This document shows, in pieces, positions 1 through 7,596 of a DNA stretch of 46,837 bases. The stretch comes from Pedobacter agri PB92 (GTDB lineage: Bacteria; Bacteroidota; Bacteroidia; Sphingobacteriales; Sphingobacteriaceae), in NCBI RefSeq assembly GCF_000258495.1, contig NZ_AJLG01000011.1, positions 1 to 46,837 on the forward strand. The letters run 5' to 3'. The notes under the pieces were generated by a model. It saw only the letters and a list, made by a program, of their open reading frames with translations. It was not told where the DNA came from and did no database searches. A program made the position numbers and the translations under genes. Within the stretch, counting starts at the first letter, position 1. Every line of letters begins with the position of its first letter.

Positions 1-170
1 CCACTTTCATCTAGCGACCATAATTTCTCAGGATGAGCTTCAAGCCTTGCCTGTACATCATCCCATGAGATATGTTCATGGCGATGCTTGTTTTTTTCAA
101 ATCTGGCTTTTAAGATATTTAATAAGTTTTCTATTTGCTCTGGCGAAAGTGTTCTGTGATTTGAGCTCAT
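1..170 (-). CDS. DUF4256 family protein, N-terminal part (runs off the window)
   Basis: The ATG at 168-170 opens a frame that stays open to the window edge (56 complete codons). The translation starts MSSNHRTLSPEQIENLL, then has RFEKNKHRHEHISW, then RLEAHPEKLWSLDESG. This 'RFE.N..RH....W..V..RLEA.PEKLWSL.E' pattern is the N-terminus I recognise for DUF4256 proteins, about 180-190 aa with no known activity. The rest lies to the left of the window. Family recognition is from memory of the pattern; the partial length limits certainty. No function is proposed. Confidence 0.7.
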   Translation of the reverse strand, partial: MSSNHRTLSPEQIENLLNILKARFEKNKHRHEHISWDDVQARLEAHPEKLWSLDES

Positions 171-275
171 AATAGTTGATGAAGTATATTTTGGTTCAAA
201 TAAAATTAGCAAAATTATTTATAGCCCACAACCTGTAGTTGATTGAGGGACGTAATGGAACTTAACAGATATTAC

Positions 276-309
276 ATAAAAAATGCCCTGCATAGGTTTG
301 CAGGGCATT
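276..309 (-). terminator. Rho-independent terminator after the SDR gene
   Basis: A perfect 10-bp stem (282-291 with 300-309, AATGCCCTGC / GCAGGGCATT) encloses an 8-nt loop. On the minus strand it is followed by a run of T (plus-strand A run 277-283). It sits 24 bp past the stop of the SDR gene at 333 and fits the end of that transcript. Confidence 0.8.
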
Positions 310-332
310 AAAAATTTTATTGAAGAATTAAT

Positions 333-1070
333 CTACCATGGACTGATTCCTGATTCATCTTCAATATCATTACTGAAAAATTGTCCGGTTGGTCCGTTTT
401 CATCTGTTAACGTATGTTTAATAATGAAACTGGCTGCGCTTTCTACGGTTCCGGGGCCGCTGTGGTGATTGAAGTCTGTTGCGGTATAACCTGGATCAAT
501 TACATTAACTTTAAATGCTGAATCTTTTAACTCATAAGCTAATACAATGGTGTAAGCATTTAATGCCGATTTCGATGGGCCATACGCTGCCGCTTTAACC
601 TGATAGTACTTCCAGCTTGGATCGCTATGCAACGTTAATGAACCTAATCCTGAAGTAATGTTGCTGATTCTTGGCGCATCAGATTTTTTAAGCAGATCCA
701 AAAAAGTTTGGGTAACCTGGATTACGCCAAAAAAATTGGTTTCAAAAACTGCTTTAATGTCATCAACAGCAGTTTCCGTTGCGGTTTGAGGATTCACACC
801 CAAAACGCCAGCATTGTTGATTAATATATCCAGTTTTCCCTGTTCCTGCTCAATGATATTTTTCGCGGCAATAATCGAATCAGCGTTCGTCACATCAATT
901 TCAATCGCTTTAATGTTTTTAAATCCTTGTTCGGTTAACGTACCGATAACTTCGTTTCCTTTTGCAAGATCGCGGCTACCTAAATAAACGAAAATACCTT
1001 GTTTTGATAATTGTTTTGCTGTTTCCAAACCGATACTTCTATTGGCTCCTGTTATTAATGCTGATTTCAT
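333..1070 (-). CDS. SDR family NAD(P)-dependent oxidoreductase
   Basis: The 245-aa product is a classical short-chain dehydrogenase/reductase. The cofactor-binding motif TGANRSIG is at residues 7-14, close to the usual TGxxxGIG. NNAG follows in the middle, and the catalytic YGPSK (YxxxK) lies after a Ser-rich ITSGLGSL strand. The protein is cytosolic and reduces or oxidises an unidentified carbonyl or alcohol. TGANR.IG plus 'NPGYTATDFNHH'-like C-terminal text resembles the carbonyl-reductase-like group, and the preference is likely NADPH by analogy. The gene lies 77 bp downstream of a Crp/Fnr regulator on the same strand. A palindrome at 1125-1140, 55 bp before its ATG, is repeated upstream of the regulator, so the SDR is probably a direct target. 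A strong terminator follows. Confidence 0.9.
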   Translation of the reverse strand: MKSALITGANRSIGLETAKQLSKQGIFVYLGSRDLAKGNEVIGTLTEQGFKNIKAIEIDVTNADSIIAAKNIIEQEQGKLDILINNAGVLGVNPQTATETAVDDIKAVFETNFFGVIQVTQTFLDLLKKSDAPRISNITSGLGSLTLHSDPSWKYYQVKAAAYGPSKSALNAYTIVLAYELKDSAFKVNVIDPGYTATDFNHHSGPGTVESAASFIIKHTLTDENGPTGQFFSNDIEDESGISPW

Positions 1071-1124
1071 TTTTCTTATCTTTTAATTAATGATGTAAAG
1101 CTGCGGCTTTAAAAACTGAAATCA

Positions 1125-1140
1125 TTTGCCATTTGGCAAA
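1125..1140. promoter_or_regulatory. Palindromic operator upstream of the SDR gene
   Basis: TTTGCCATTTGGCAAA: two perfect 7-bp arms (TTTGCCA / TGGCAAA) around a 2-bp centre. The same 16-mer with one change lies upstream of the adjacent Crp/Fnr gene (1751-1766). Its size and half-site spacing suit a Crp/Fnr dimer. Binding itself is inferred. Confidence 0.6.
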
Positions 1141-1147
1141 AAGTGTT

Positions 1148-1717
1148 TTAGCGGATATTTTTTCTGATTCTACTGAGCGAAGATTGGGTAACACCCAGAT
1201 AAGAAGCAATATAAGATAGTGGAATCCGGTTAACAACAGTGGGATAGATTTCCAAAAATTTCAGGTAACGGGTAGTTGCATCTTCTGAAACTAAAGGACT
1301 TCTTCTTTCTACTTTTTGCATTAAAGCTCTGGTGGTAATTTTATTTACGATGGTGTCCCAACCTATAATGGTTTGCAGAAGCTCCAGCCAGTCTTTCCGC
1401 TGGAAAACAATCATTTTACAGTCTGTAACTGCCTGAACGTAAGCACTGGAACAAATTTCATTATTGAAGCTCTCCAAATCGACAACAAGGTTATTTTCTT
1501 CAATAAAATATTTAGTGATTTCCTCTCCCTGGTTATTATAATAGCAAACGCGTAAAATTCCATCGACAATAAAGCCAACCTGGCGGGCAATTTTTCCAGC
1601 TTCAGAAAAATATTCATCTTTTTTAAGTTCCAGCGTTATCGATTTACCGGCAATAAAATCTATTTGTTGCGGATTGAGATTTCCAAACCTTAAGATGAAG
1701 TCAAACAATTCTTTCAT
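1148..1717 (-). CDS. Crp/Fnr family transcriptional regulator
   Basis: The 189-aa product has an N-terminal cyclic-nucleotide-binding-like beta-roll (about 15-115, with GFIVDGILRVCYYNNQGEEIT) and a C-terminal winged helix-turn-helix (about 160-185, IPLSYIASYLGVTQSSLSRIR). It has no Cys cluster for an Fe-S centre, so it is not a true Fnr. Effector residues for cAMP are not obvious, and Bacteroidota members of this family often have unknown ligands. ATG at 1717 is chosen; an in-frame GTG lies two codons upstream. A copy of a 16-bp palindrome (1751-1766) lies 33 bp upstream of the ATG and another (1125-1140) precedes the SDR gene. The simplest model is autoregulation plus control of the SDR. Confidence 0.85.
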   Translation of the reverse strand: MKELFDFILRFGNLNPQQIDFIAGKSITLELKKDEYFSEAGKIARQVGFIVDGILRVCYYNNQGEEITKYFIEENNLVVDLESFNNEICSSAYVQAVTDCKMIVFQRKDWLELLQTIIGWDTIVNKITTRALMQKVERRSPLVSEDATTRYLKFLEIYPTVVNRIPLSYIASYLGVTQSSLSRIRKNIR

Positions 1718-1750
1718 GCGCACAAGGTAGCTAAAGAAACAAATAAAGAA

Positions 1751-1766
1751 TTTGCCATTTGGTAAA
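1751..1766. promoter_or_regulatory. Palindromic operator upstream of the Crp/Fnr gene
   Basis: TTTGCCATTTGGTAAA differs at one base from the perfect palindrome at 1125-1140. It lies 33 bp upstream of the regulator's ATG, which suggests autoregulation. Confidence 0.55.
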
Positions 1767-1827
1767 AATTTGGGTTGTTATTTGGGCTCTATTTTTTTGG
1801 GATGAAGGAGAAGAATTAAAAAAGCAA

Positions 1828-2256
1828 CTAATCCTCAATGGCTTCAATGCCCTGGTCTTTGAGTTTTGCCAAGGCTGCTTTCATAGTTTCAATCTGTGCC
1901 TGAGGATGGCCCTGCCAAACAGTAATCTCGGCGATCACTTTAAATGGATCTTTTGAACGGTAAGATTTGGTTGGGTTACCCGGGAACTTTTTATCCGTTA
2001 AATTAGGATCGTCCTCAATATCTCCGGTAGGCTCAACCACGTAAATTCTTTCTTTTGCATCGCCCAAAGCAAGTTCTGCACCCCAAATTGCAGCATCTAA
2101 GGTACCAGAAAGGTAGATGTATTTGGCTGCTTTTTGTTGCCCGTAGTTGGAACTAATGCCCACGGTAATCAAATCTCCTGGCTTTAAATCAGCTTTGGTA
2201 CCATGAAAATAAGCTTGCGCAAAGGGACTGTGAATGGTTGTTGATTTAATATCCAT
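1828..2256 (-). CDS. arr: NAD(+)--rifampin ADP-ribosyltransferase (Arr)
   Basis: The 142-aa product matches the Arr family over its whole length. It has FHGTKADLKPGDLI at the N-terminus, YIYLSGTLDAAIWGAELA, then YVVEPTGDIEDDPNLT followed by FPGNPTKSYRS, and it ends in IEAIED. Arr transfers ADP-ribose from NAD+ to the C23 hydroxyl of rifampin and inactivates the drug. Family length is about 140 aa, so the start is placed at the ATG at 2254-2256; the frame stays open a further 20 codons without homology. It follows an unknown membrane-anchored protein by 26 bp and may be cotranscribed with it. No integron or IS signs are nearby, so this looks like an intrinsic chromosomal copy. Confidence 0.92.
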   Translation of the reverse strand: MDIKSTTIHSPFAQAYFHGTKADLKPGDLITVGISSNYGQQKAAKYIYLSGTLDAAIWGAELALGDAKERIYVVEPTGDIEDDPNLTDKKFPGNPTKSYRSKDPFKVIAEITVWQGHPQAQIETMKAALAKLKDQGIEAIED

Positions 2257-2282
2257 ACTGTTGTTGTTAAGAAAACATGAAA

Positions 2283-2894
2283 TTATCGTCTTCGCGAAAT
2301 ATGTTCGTGTACCCATTTTGCCTCTTCATCCGGGCTTGTTGTTTCCAACGTACTGCTTACTCTGCTGAAAGTTGCCTGAGGAAAATCATAGGGTTTGCTA
2401 TCTTCAAAATACGGACCAACCACTCCCAAAATCCAATCGTCTTTTGCTGCCCAATGTGGCTCGAGCGTTTTATATTTAAATACTTCATAAAAAACCATGT
2501 GGCGTTTTCCATCAAAATCAATGCCTACCCGCTTAATATGTTCAATTTCATCAGGGCATGTGCCTAATTCTGTAGGAAATTCTAACCAGTTCGCCAGATT
2601 ACTTTCAGCTGCTTTTTCAATCGTAACTAATTCTCCTGGGAACAGCGATAATTTTTGATGTTCATTTAACAATTGATAAGTCGTTTCACGGGTAAGCAGA
2701 TTTTCGGCATAAGGCTTTACTTCCGTAGGCGTAAGTTCTGCCGCCGTATTGAGCTTATCATAAAGCGGCTTTACCCTGTTAAAACGGAGATCATTCAGTT
2801 TTCTGTGTTGTCTTTTTATAATGATCATGCGGTAAGTCCCGATGATAATTACCGCTAAAATAATCAAACCCAATATGGGTAAAAATGAATTCAT
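2283..2894 (-). CDS. Membrane-anchored hypothetical protein upstream of arr
   Basis: The product is 203 aa. A single N-terminal hydrophobic helix (about residues 4-26, LPILGLIILAVIIIGTYRMI) is followed by a basic stretch (KRQHRK), so the rest is probably cytoplasmic. The soluble part is mixed, rich in charged residues and aromatic residues (YFEDSKPYDFP), and ends HEHISRRR. I do not recognise a family. It is the first gene of a likely two-gene unit with arr (26 bp apart, same strand). Whether it has any role in drug response is unknown. Confidence 0.7.
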   Translation of the reverse strand: MNSFLPILGLIILAVIIIGTYRMIIIKRQHRKLNDLRFNRVKPLYDKLNTAAELTPTEVKPYAENLLTRETTYQLLNEHQKLSLFPGELVTIEKAAESNLANWLEFPTELGTCPDEIEHIKRVGIDFDGKRHMVFYEVFKYKTLEPHWAAKDDWILGVVGPYFEDSKPYDFPQATFSRVSSTLETTSPDEEAKWVHEHISRRR

Positions 2895-2979
2895 TCGGAT
2901 TAGGGTAAATACTTTGACTTCAAAATCGAGATGCTCAAATTTTGATTATCCAATCCTAAAGATAGAGAAAATGCCTAAT

Positions 2980-3111
2980 TTAATTACCACTTGTGCCGGT
3001 TTTTACATTTCCAGCCCTTGAGAAATTGGCCATAATCAAGCCTTTTGACGTAACAACACTCTCTTGAAGGGTGAAAGAGGCTGGAATGGCACCATCAACA
3101 AATAATTTTTT
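2980..3111 (-). other. Frame-displaced C-terminal tail of the RibD-like reductase
   Basis: Past a run of six T (plus strand 3106-3111) the expected C-terminus of the reductase continues in another frame: KLFVDGAIPASFTL, then TSKGLIMANFSRAG, stopping at 2980. One extra A in the minus-strand run would join the two frames into one protein of about 197 aa. See the entry at 3036-3572. Confidence 0.65.
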
Positions 3112-3572
3112 CCTTTCCCGAGTGTTAGTGGATGAATAAAAAGCCATAATTCATCAATCAGATCATTTTTTAACAACAATTGAATAAGTTCGCTGCTACC
3201 CCAAACTTGTAAGTCTGATCCATCTGAATTTTTGATTTGTTTAATATCTTCAATTCCGTTAATAAAAACTGTATTCTGCCAATCAGATTTTGTAACTGTA
3301 GTCGACAAGACATATTTTGTTACCGTATTTATGCTTGGCCAGTAGTTGGTGTGCTTAGGCCAGTAATCTTCCCATATTTTGAATGTTTTTCTACCCAATA
3401 GCAGATCAGAAGGCTGCATTAACTTCTGCATTATCTTCCCCGATTCCTCATCATTGAAAGGCGCACTCCAGCCACCATATTCAAAGCCTCCTGATAAATC
3501 TTCTTCAGGTCCACCTGGCGCTTGCATCACTCCATCTAAAGTGATCATCGATAATACTGTTATTTTTCTCAT
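3036..3572 (-). CDS. Dihydrofolate reductase family protein (RibD C-terminal domain), frameshifted near the 3' end
   Basis: The N-terminus MRKITVLSMITLDGVMQAPG and the middle (LLLGRKTFKIWEDYWP, then LQVWGSSELIQLLL and ELWLFIHPLTLGKGK) are typical of the RibD_C / DHFR-like family of small NADPH-dependent reductases; substrates are usually unknown. Normally 'GKGKKLF..G..P..F.L......SKG.....Y' follows. Here the frame changes at a homopolymer (3106-3111) and the last 24 residues of the annotated frame look random, while the expected tail is encoded one base away down to 2980. The gene is therefore either damaged or carries a one-base sequence error. The gene stands alone, 142 bp from its neighbour. 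Confidence 0.8.
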   Translation of the reverse strand: MRKITVLSMITLDGVMQAPGGPEEDLSGGFEYGGWSAPFNDEESGKIMQKLMQPSDLLLGRKTFKIWEDYWPKHTNYWPSINTVTKYVLSTTVTKSDWQNTVFINGIEDIKQIKNSDGSDLQVWGSSELIQLLLKNDLIDELWLFIHPLTLGKGKNYLLMVPFQPLSPFKRVLLRQKA

Positions 3573-3715
3573 AATATTTAACTCCTTATTTTTCTATCTT
3601 GTTGATTTAGAAAGTATAAGTTAAATATCTGCAAATAAAATGCGCTTTCAACTATGCAAATACGGCAATATTGAGGGTTCAATGCGACAGGTTAATAAGT
3701 GTTCTCTATTGAAAA

Positions 3716-4321
3716 CTACTTATTATTCTTATCATAAAACTCAAAGAAATCATTCAATCTGAATATTTTAGTGAGGAAAGCATAATCTTGATTCACGCGA
3801 TTGTAATTCTCGAAAGCAGGTTCCTTATCATCAATATTACCTTTTCCCAGAGTTCTATCGGGGATAAATAACGCAGTCGTCACTTCCGGCTCTCCAAGCA
3901 ACGAATAAATTTCCTTGCCTTCTACCTGATAAGCCTTGAATTTGCTGCTCAGGTCTTTTTTTGTGTAAATGATGTTATAGATAACGTACTTCGATTTTGT
4001 TGGATTAATTACCCCGTATTCAGTTGGGTCGAGATGCAAATCCTGGTCGGCGATTTGGTATGCTTTGCAACTAATTTTATGATGACCAATTTCCAGATCG
4101 ATTTTTTCAAAAGAATTAGCGGGAATTTCGTAATCTGTACCATCAATGGTTACAGCCAGTGGCTTACCGGTAGGATTATCAATCAGTGTGGTTCCGTTCA
4201 GTTTTGTCTTCCATACTACCTCATATAAACCATAAATAATAAATGCAGCTAATACACCCACCAATAAGAAGATGTGCGCTTTCGTTAATTTTTTATTTTC
4301 CGGGTTGGTTGCGTTTGCCAT
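3716..4321 (-). CDS. Membrane-anchored hypothetical protein
   Basis: The product is 201 aa. A short hydrophilic N-terminus is followed by one transmembrane helix (about residues 16-37, IFLLVGVLAAFIIYGLYEVV), then a soluble region. That region begins with a beta-rich segment (TTLIDNPTGKPLAVTIDG, YEIPANSFEKIDLEIG) resembling the small PEGA-like or carboxypeptidase-regulatory-like folds by eye only. The C-terminal half is aromatic and charged. I do not recognise a family. Single gene, with about 140-155 bp on each side. No function is proposed. Confidence 0.65.
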   Translation of the reverse strand: MANATNPENKKLTKAHIFLLVGVLAAFIIYGLYEVVWKTKLNGTTLIDNPTGKPLAVTIDGTDYEIPANSFEKIDLEIGHHKISCKAYQIADQDLHLDPTEYGVINPTKSKYVIYNIIYTKKDLSSKFKAYQVEGKEIYSLLGEPEVTTALFIPDRTLGKGNIDDKEPAFENYNRVNQDYAFLTKIFRLNDFFEFYDKNNK

Positions 4322-4477
4322 AACAATAAATTAAAATATGTTTAATAATTCTAAAATAAAGTTTCTATTTCAACCCGTCAGGCTACATTTTAAATTCGCT
4401 TCATTTGCTTAATGATTCGTAAAGAATGGATTATTATTTGCAATAGCTGGGTGAGAATGTTTAAACCAGGCTTTCTG

Positions 4478-5362
4478 TCAATGGCTCGTATCATTTAAAA
4501 ACTTTTCTATCATTGGCACTACCAAATCACTTTCCTTAAAGTTAGGTTTAATCGTCGTAATTTCTCCAATATATTCACCATGTCCTCCCGGGATAATAGC
4601 CAACGATGAATTCGAAATTAAATGATGTAAGTTGATGGCATGTTCAGGTGTGATCACATCCTTATCGCCGATAATGATTAGGGTTGGGGATTGAATCGAT
4701 TTAAGCTGCTCATCTGGAATGTCTTTAAAATTTACCATTCTGCGGGCATCCTTATCATGCATGTTTTGCAGGCCATTCTTATTTGCGGCAACTGCTTGAT
4801 AACCTTTTTTTAAGGGTTCCGGCATATTATCCAGCCTGGCCTGTGCCATAAAATCCCAAAACCAGTTGGGCACACCGTTTCGTTTGGCTAATGCAGAGCC
4901 TAAAATCAGTTTGTTAATCAGTTTTGGATGCCAGATGGCAAGCTGTAAACAAATTGTTCCTCCATTACTAAAGCCAAAAAAATCGGCTTTTTTGATATTG
5001 AGATTTTTGAGGAATGTAGCTACATCATCGGCATCCTGCTCAAAAGTCAACTCAGCATTACGATCGCTTGTTCTTCCATGCGCCTGTAATTCAACAGCAA
5101 TAACTTTTCTGTTTTTAGCCAATAAGGGGATGAGTTTTTCGAAATTCGTCTGAATGGTTGAACCGCCACCATGTAACAACACAATCGGTTTTCCTTCACC
5201 GTATATTTCATAATACATTCTCAATCCGTTCACTTCAGCATATCCGCTAGTGAATGTCAAATGATCATTGCTCTCCTGTTTCATTTTCAATGTCTCAGTT
5301 TTTTGTCTGTAAGGTGGAAATGTAAACATCTCCAATAGAAAAATCAATGCAATGAATTTCAT
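4478..5362 (-). CDS. Alpha/beta fold hydrolase
   Basis: The 294-aa product has a complete alpha/beta-hydrolase core. HGGG (oxyanion region) is at about 64-67, the nucleophile elbow GFSNGG has Ser132, the acidic residue is in GDKD (about 232-235), and the catalytic His is in GGHGEY (His261). The Ser elbow, acid and His are all in the usual order, so it should be active, probably as an esterase or a related hydrolase. The first about 20 residues (MKFIALIFLLEMF) are hydrophobic and could be a signal or anchor segment. An alternative internal start at Met27 would make it cytosolic. Substrate cannot be read from the sequence. Confidence 0.88.
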   Translation of the reverse strand: MKFIALIFLLEMFTFPPYRQKTETLKMKQESNDHLTFTSGYAEVNGLRMYYEIYGEGKPIVLLHGGGSTIQTNFEKLIPLLAKNRKVIAVELQAHGRTSDRNAELTFEQDADDVATFLKNLNIKKADFFGFSNGGTICLQLAIWHPKLINKLILGSALAKRNGVPNWFWDFMAQARLDNMPEPLKKGYQAVAANKNGLQNMHDKDARRMVNFKDIPDEQLKSIQSPTLIIIGDKDVITPEHAINLHHLISNSSLAIIPGGHGEYIGEITTIKPNFKESDLVVPMIEKFLNDTSH

Positions 5363-5456
5363 GAGTTTCCGCTATCCGTTCCATTATTAAACTCAATCAT
5401 AAGAACGTGAATCTTTACCATGCCGATTTCAAGTTTAGTTGTGAGCTGCTCGCCGA

Positions 5457-5882
5457 TCACACTGCCGGCTCGAAGTTTACCATCCATTCAATCCCAAATT
5501 TATCTCTAAACATTCCAAAATACGATCCCCACATACTGTCGTCAATCGGCACTTCAACATTTCCACCTGCTGAAAGTGCCTGAAATAGCCGATCTGCTTC
5601 TTCACGACTTTCGGCACTTACAGAAATTTTTGATCGGTTTTCATTTTCATCTACTTTACCCATAAAAGCCGGAACATCATTGCCCATTAGCGCATTATAG
5701 CCAATAGACAAAGCAATGTGCATGATTTTATCTGCCTCACTTTCATCTACCGGAAATTCTTCGCTTGATAAATCTTTAAAACGAACAATTCTTTGGAACT
5801 CGCCGCCAAATGCTGATTTATAAAAATTAAAAGCTTCTTCGGCATTGCCATTGAAGTTAATGTGTGGGTTAATAATTGCCAT
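5457..5882 (-). CDS. VOC family protein, PhnB-like
   Basis: The 141-aa product begins INPHINFNGNAEEAFNFYKSAFGGEF and ends with GSYFGMFRDKFGIEWMVNFE. These are the two hallmarks of the PhnB-like / glyoxalase-bleomycin-resistance (VOC) group. Length is normal for a single-domain member, which dimerises to form one metal-binding cavity. Members of this group are mostly uncharacterised; phosphonate metabolism should not be assumed from the name. Followed 19 bp before (in transcription order) by no coupled gene; it stands alone between the hydrolase and a GNAT. Confidence 0.88.
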   Translation of the reverse strand: MAIINPHINFNGNAEEAFNFYKSAFGGEFQRIVRFKDLSSEEFPVDESEADKIMHIALSIGYNALMGNDVPAFMGKVDENENRSKISVSAESREEADRLFQALSAGGNVEVPIDDSMWGSYFGMFRDKFGIEWMVNFEPAV

Positions 5883-5901
5883 AGGTAGTATTTTTGTTAG
5901 T

Positions 5902-6483
5902 TTATAAAGACGTTAAATGTGCATTAGTTAGTGTAAAGGTATTAAAATCAATCTGTTGATTATCAATATCTTTGGATGGAAGAAAGTTGTATTTGGTTAA
6001 TAATTTAGCTGAAGCATAGTTTTGATAATGGGTTACGGCCAGTATTTTCTGAAATTTTAACACCTTAAAAACATAGTTGATCACCTTTTCGATTGCTTCG
6101 CTCATAATTCCCCGGCCTTGAAAACGCTTCAGGAGTTCGTAGCCAATTTCAACACTGGTTTTATCATTCGAAAAATCAAACAGACAGATGGTACCAACAA
6201 ATTCTCTGGTTTCGGTGAGGGTAATTGCCCAGTAAACCGAAATATTTTTTTTGATGTTCGCATTAATAACATTGATGAACCTGATGGCATCTTCTATCGT
6301 TTCGGCTGGTTTCCTGTCCAGAAATTGGTTGATTTCTTTGTCAGCACGCAAAGCGAAAACATCTTGCTGATCGGTTAATGATAATTGCCTGAGTGTAAGT
6401 CTTTCACTTTGCAAAACAGGAAAGGGGTTAAAACTGATATTGGCCATTTTTTTAGCTCTGGAAGTGTTTGCAACCTTATCCAT
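5902..6483 (-). CDS. GNAT family N-acetyltransferase (RimJ/RimL-like)
   Basis: The product is 193 aa. FPVLQSERLTLRQLSLTD is the usual opening of RimJ/RimL-type acetyltransferases. The acetyl-CoA loop is GYELLKRFQGRGIMSEA, matching [Q/R]xxGxG/A, followed by AIEKVINYVF and the final NYASAKLLTKYNF. It transfers acetyl from acetyl-CoA to an amine; the acceptor is unknown. The frame starts MDKVANTSRAKKMANISF; Met13 is an alternative start closer to the conserved region. Its ends are 19 bp from the VOC gene, so the two may share a transcript. Confidence 0.88.
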   Translation of the reverse strand: MDKVANTSRAKKMANISFNPFPVLQSERLTLRQLSLTDQQDVFALRADKEINQFLDRKPAETIEDAIRFINVINANIKKNISVYWAITLTETREFVGTICLFDFSNDKTSVEIGYELLKRFQGRGIMSEAIEKVINYVFKVLKFQKILAVTHYQNYASAKLLTKYNFLPSKDIDNQQIDFNTFTLTNAHLTSL

Positions 6484-6551
6484 CCTAATTAAGCGGAAAA
6501 TTAATGATATCGCTTATAGGAAGATTGATTCCTTTTGTAAATCTAAGTCGT

Positions 6552-6983
6552 TTACCTGCATGAACATTCATGATGCTCACTTATGTATCTAATTGATTCC
6601 AAACAAAGGTCTTTCAAAACCTCCAGCTTAATATCAGAAAGTTTTTTGACGTAAATACAAGCTTTACTCATCTTGAATTTGCCAAGGTTTGGAAGCAGCA
6701 ATTTACTTACTTCTGTTTCAGCACAAACATATAAAGTAAGTGCATTTTTTCTCGGCGAAAAACCAATAATAGGCGCATCGCCTTCATGTCCGCTGGCGTA
6801 TTTGTAATGATAGTTACCAAAACCGATAATGCTTGGTCCAAACATTTTAGCTTCTTCGGCCGACCATTCTTCCATCAATTTAATCAGTTGAAAACTATCA
6901 GCCTTTTTTTGCTCGTTATCAACATAAGCGTTTATAAAATCGGCTACATTTTGTCCGGTATAAGTTGTTTTTGTTTTTGCCAT
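6552..6983 (-). CDS. DUF1801 domain-containing protein
   Basis: The product is 143 aa. The pattern FINAYVDNEQKKADSFQLIKLM, then GFGNYHYKYASGHEGDAPIIGFSPRKNALTLYV-like text split over residues about 50-85, and KMSKACIYVKKLSDI is typical of DUF1801 (YdhG-like) proteins. These are small alpha/beta proteins sometimes linked to iron handling in other bacteria but without a proven activity. It lies 14 bp downstream of a DUF2200 gene on the same strand, so the pair is probably one transcript. A second, diverged DUF1801 gene is at 38921-39310. Confidence 0.85.
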   Translation of the reverse strand: MAKTKTTYTGQNVADFINAYVDNEQKKADSFQLIKLMEEWSAEEAKMFGPSIIGFGNYHYKYASGHEGDAPIIGFSPRKNALTLYVCAETEVSKLLLPNLGKFKMSKACIYVKKLSDIKLEVLKDLCLESIRYISEHHECSCR

Positions 6984-6997
6984 AATATTGATTTAAA

Positions 6998-7360
6998 CTA
7001 CTGCCTTAGAATTTTTTCCATCTTTTTTCCTTTAGCCAATTCATCAATCAGCTTATCTAAATACCGTATTTGTTTAGTTAGGGGCGTTTCAATATCTTCA
7101 ATGCGGTAGCCACAAATTACACCTGTTATTAACTCTGCATTTGGGTTTAATGCTGCTTTATTGAAAAAAGTTTCAAATGTGGCTTTCTCTTCTATGAGTT
7201 TTTGCAGTTTTTGAATGTCGAAACCTGTAAGCCACCCAATAACCTGATGTAATTCTGCCAACGTTCTGCCTTTGCTTTCCACCTTTTTGATGTAATGTGG
7301 GTAAACCGATGCAAAAGTGATGTTTGCAATCCGCTTATCGTGTTCAGGGGTTGTTTTCAT
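6998..7360 (-). CDS. DUF2200 domain-containing protein
   Basis: The product is 120 aa from the ATG at 7360; an in-frame TTG two codons upstream is less likely. [25 protein letters not shown], then [17 protein letters not shown] and [20 protein letters not shown] are strong DUF2200 signatures. No function is known for this family. It starts a likely two-gene unit with DUF1801. Upstream (7361-7596) I see no gene; the 7550-7590 stretch is more G+C-rich than its surroundings but has no recognisable feature. Confidence 0.88.
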   Translation of the reverse strand: MKTTPEHDKRIANITFASVYPHYIKKVESKGRTLAELHQVIGWLTGFDIQKLQKLIEEKATFETFFNKAALNPNAELITGVICGYRIEDIETPLTKQIRYLDKLIDELAKGKKMEKILRQ

Positions 7361-7596
7361 ATCCAATAGTCAATGCCTGTTACAATTCATATTGTTGGCA
7401 CATTTTAATATTCTTTTAACTAAGATATTGAATTTACTAATTTTTACGATTTCTTTTCTTTTTTTGATATGATGGCTTATTCATTTAGTCTGGAAACTCA
7501 TAACAGCTTGTACATTATTTGATAGGGATATATATGTTCAGCTTCAGCTTTTTCCGCAGAGCGACACCAGCACAGCTCGACCAGGAGTAAATCCAT

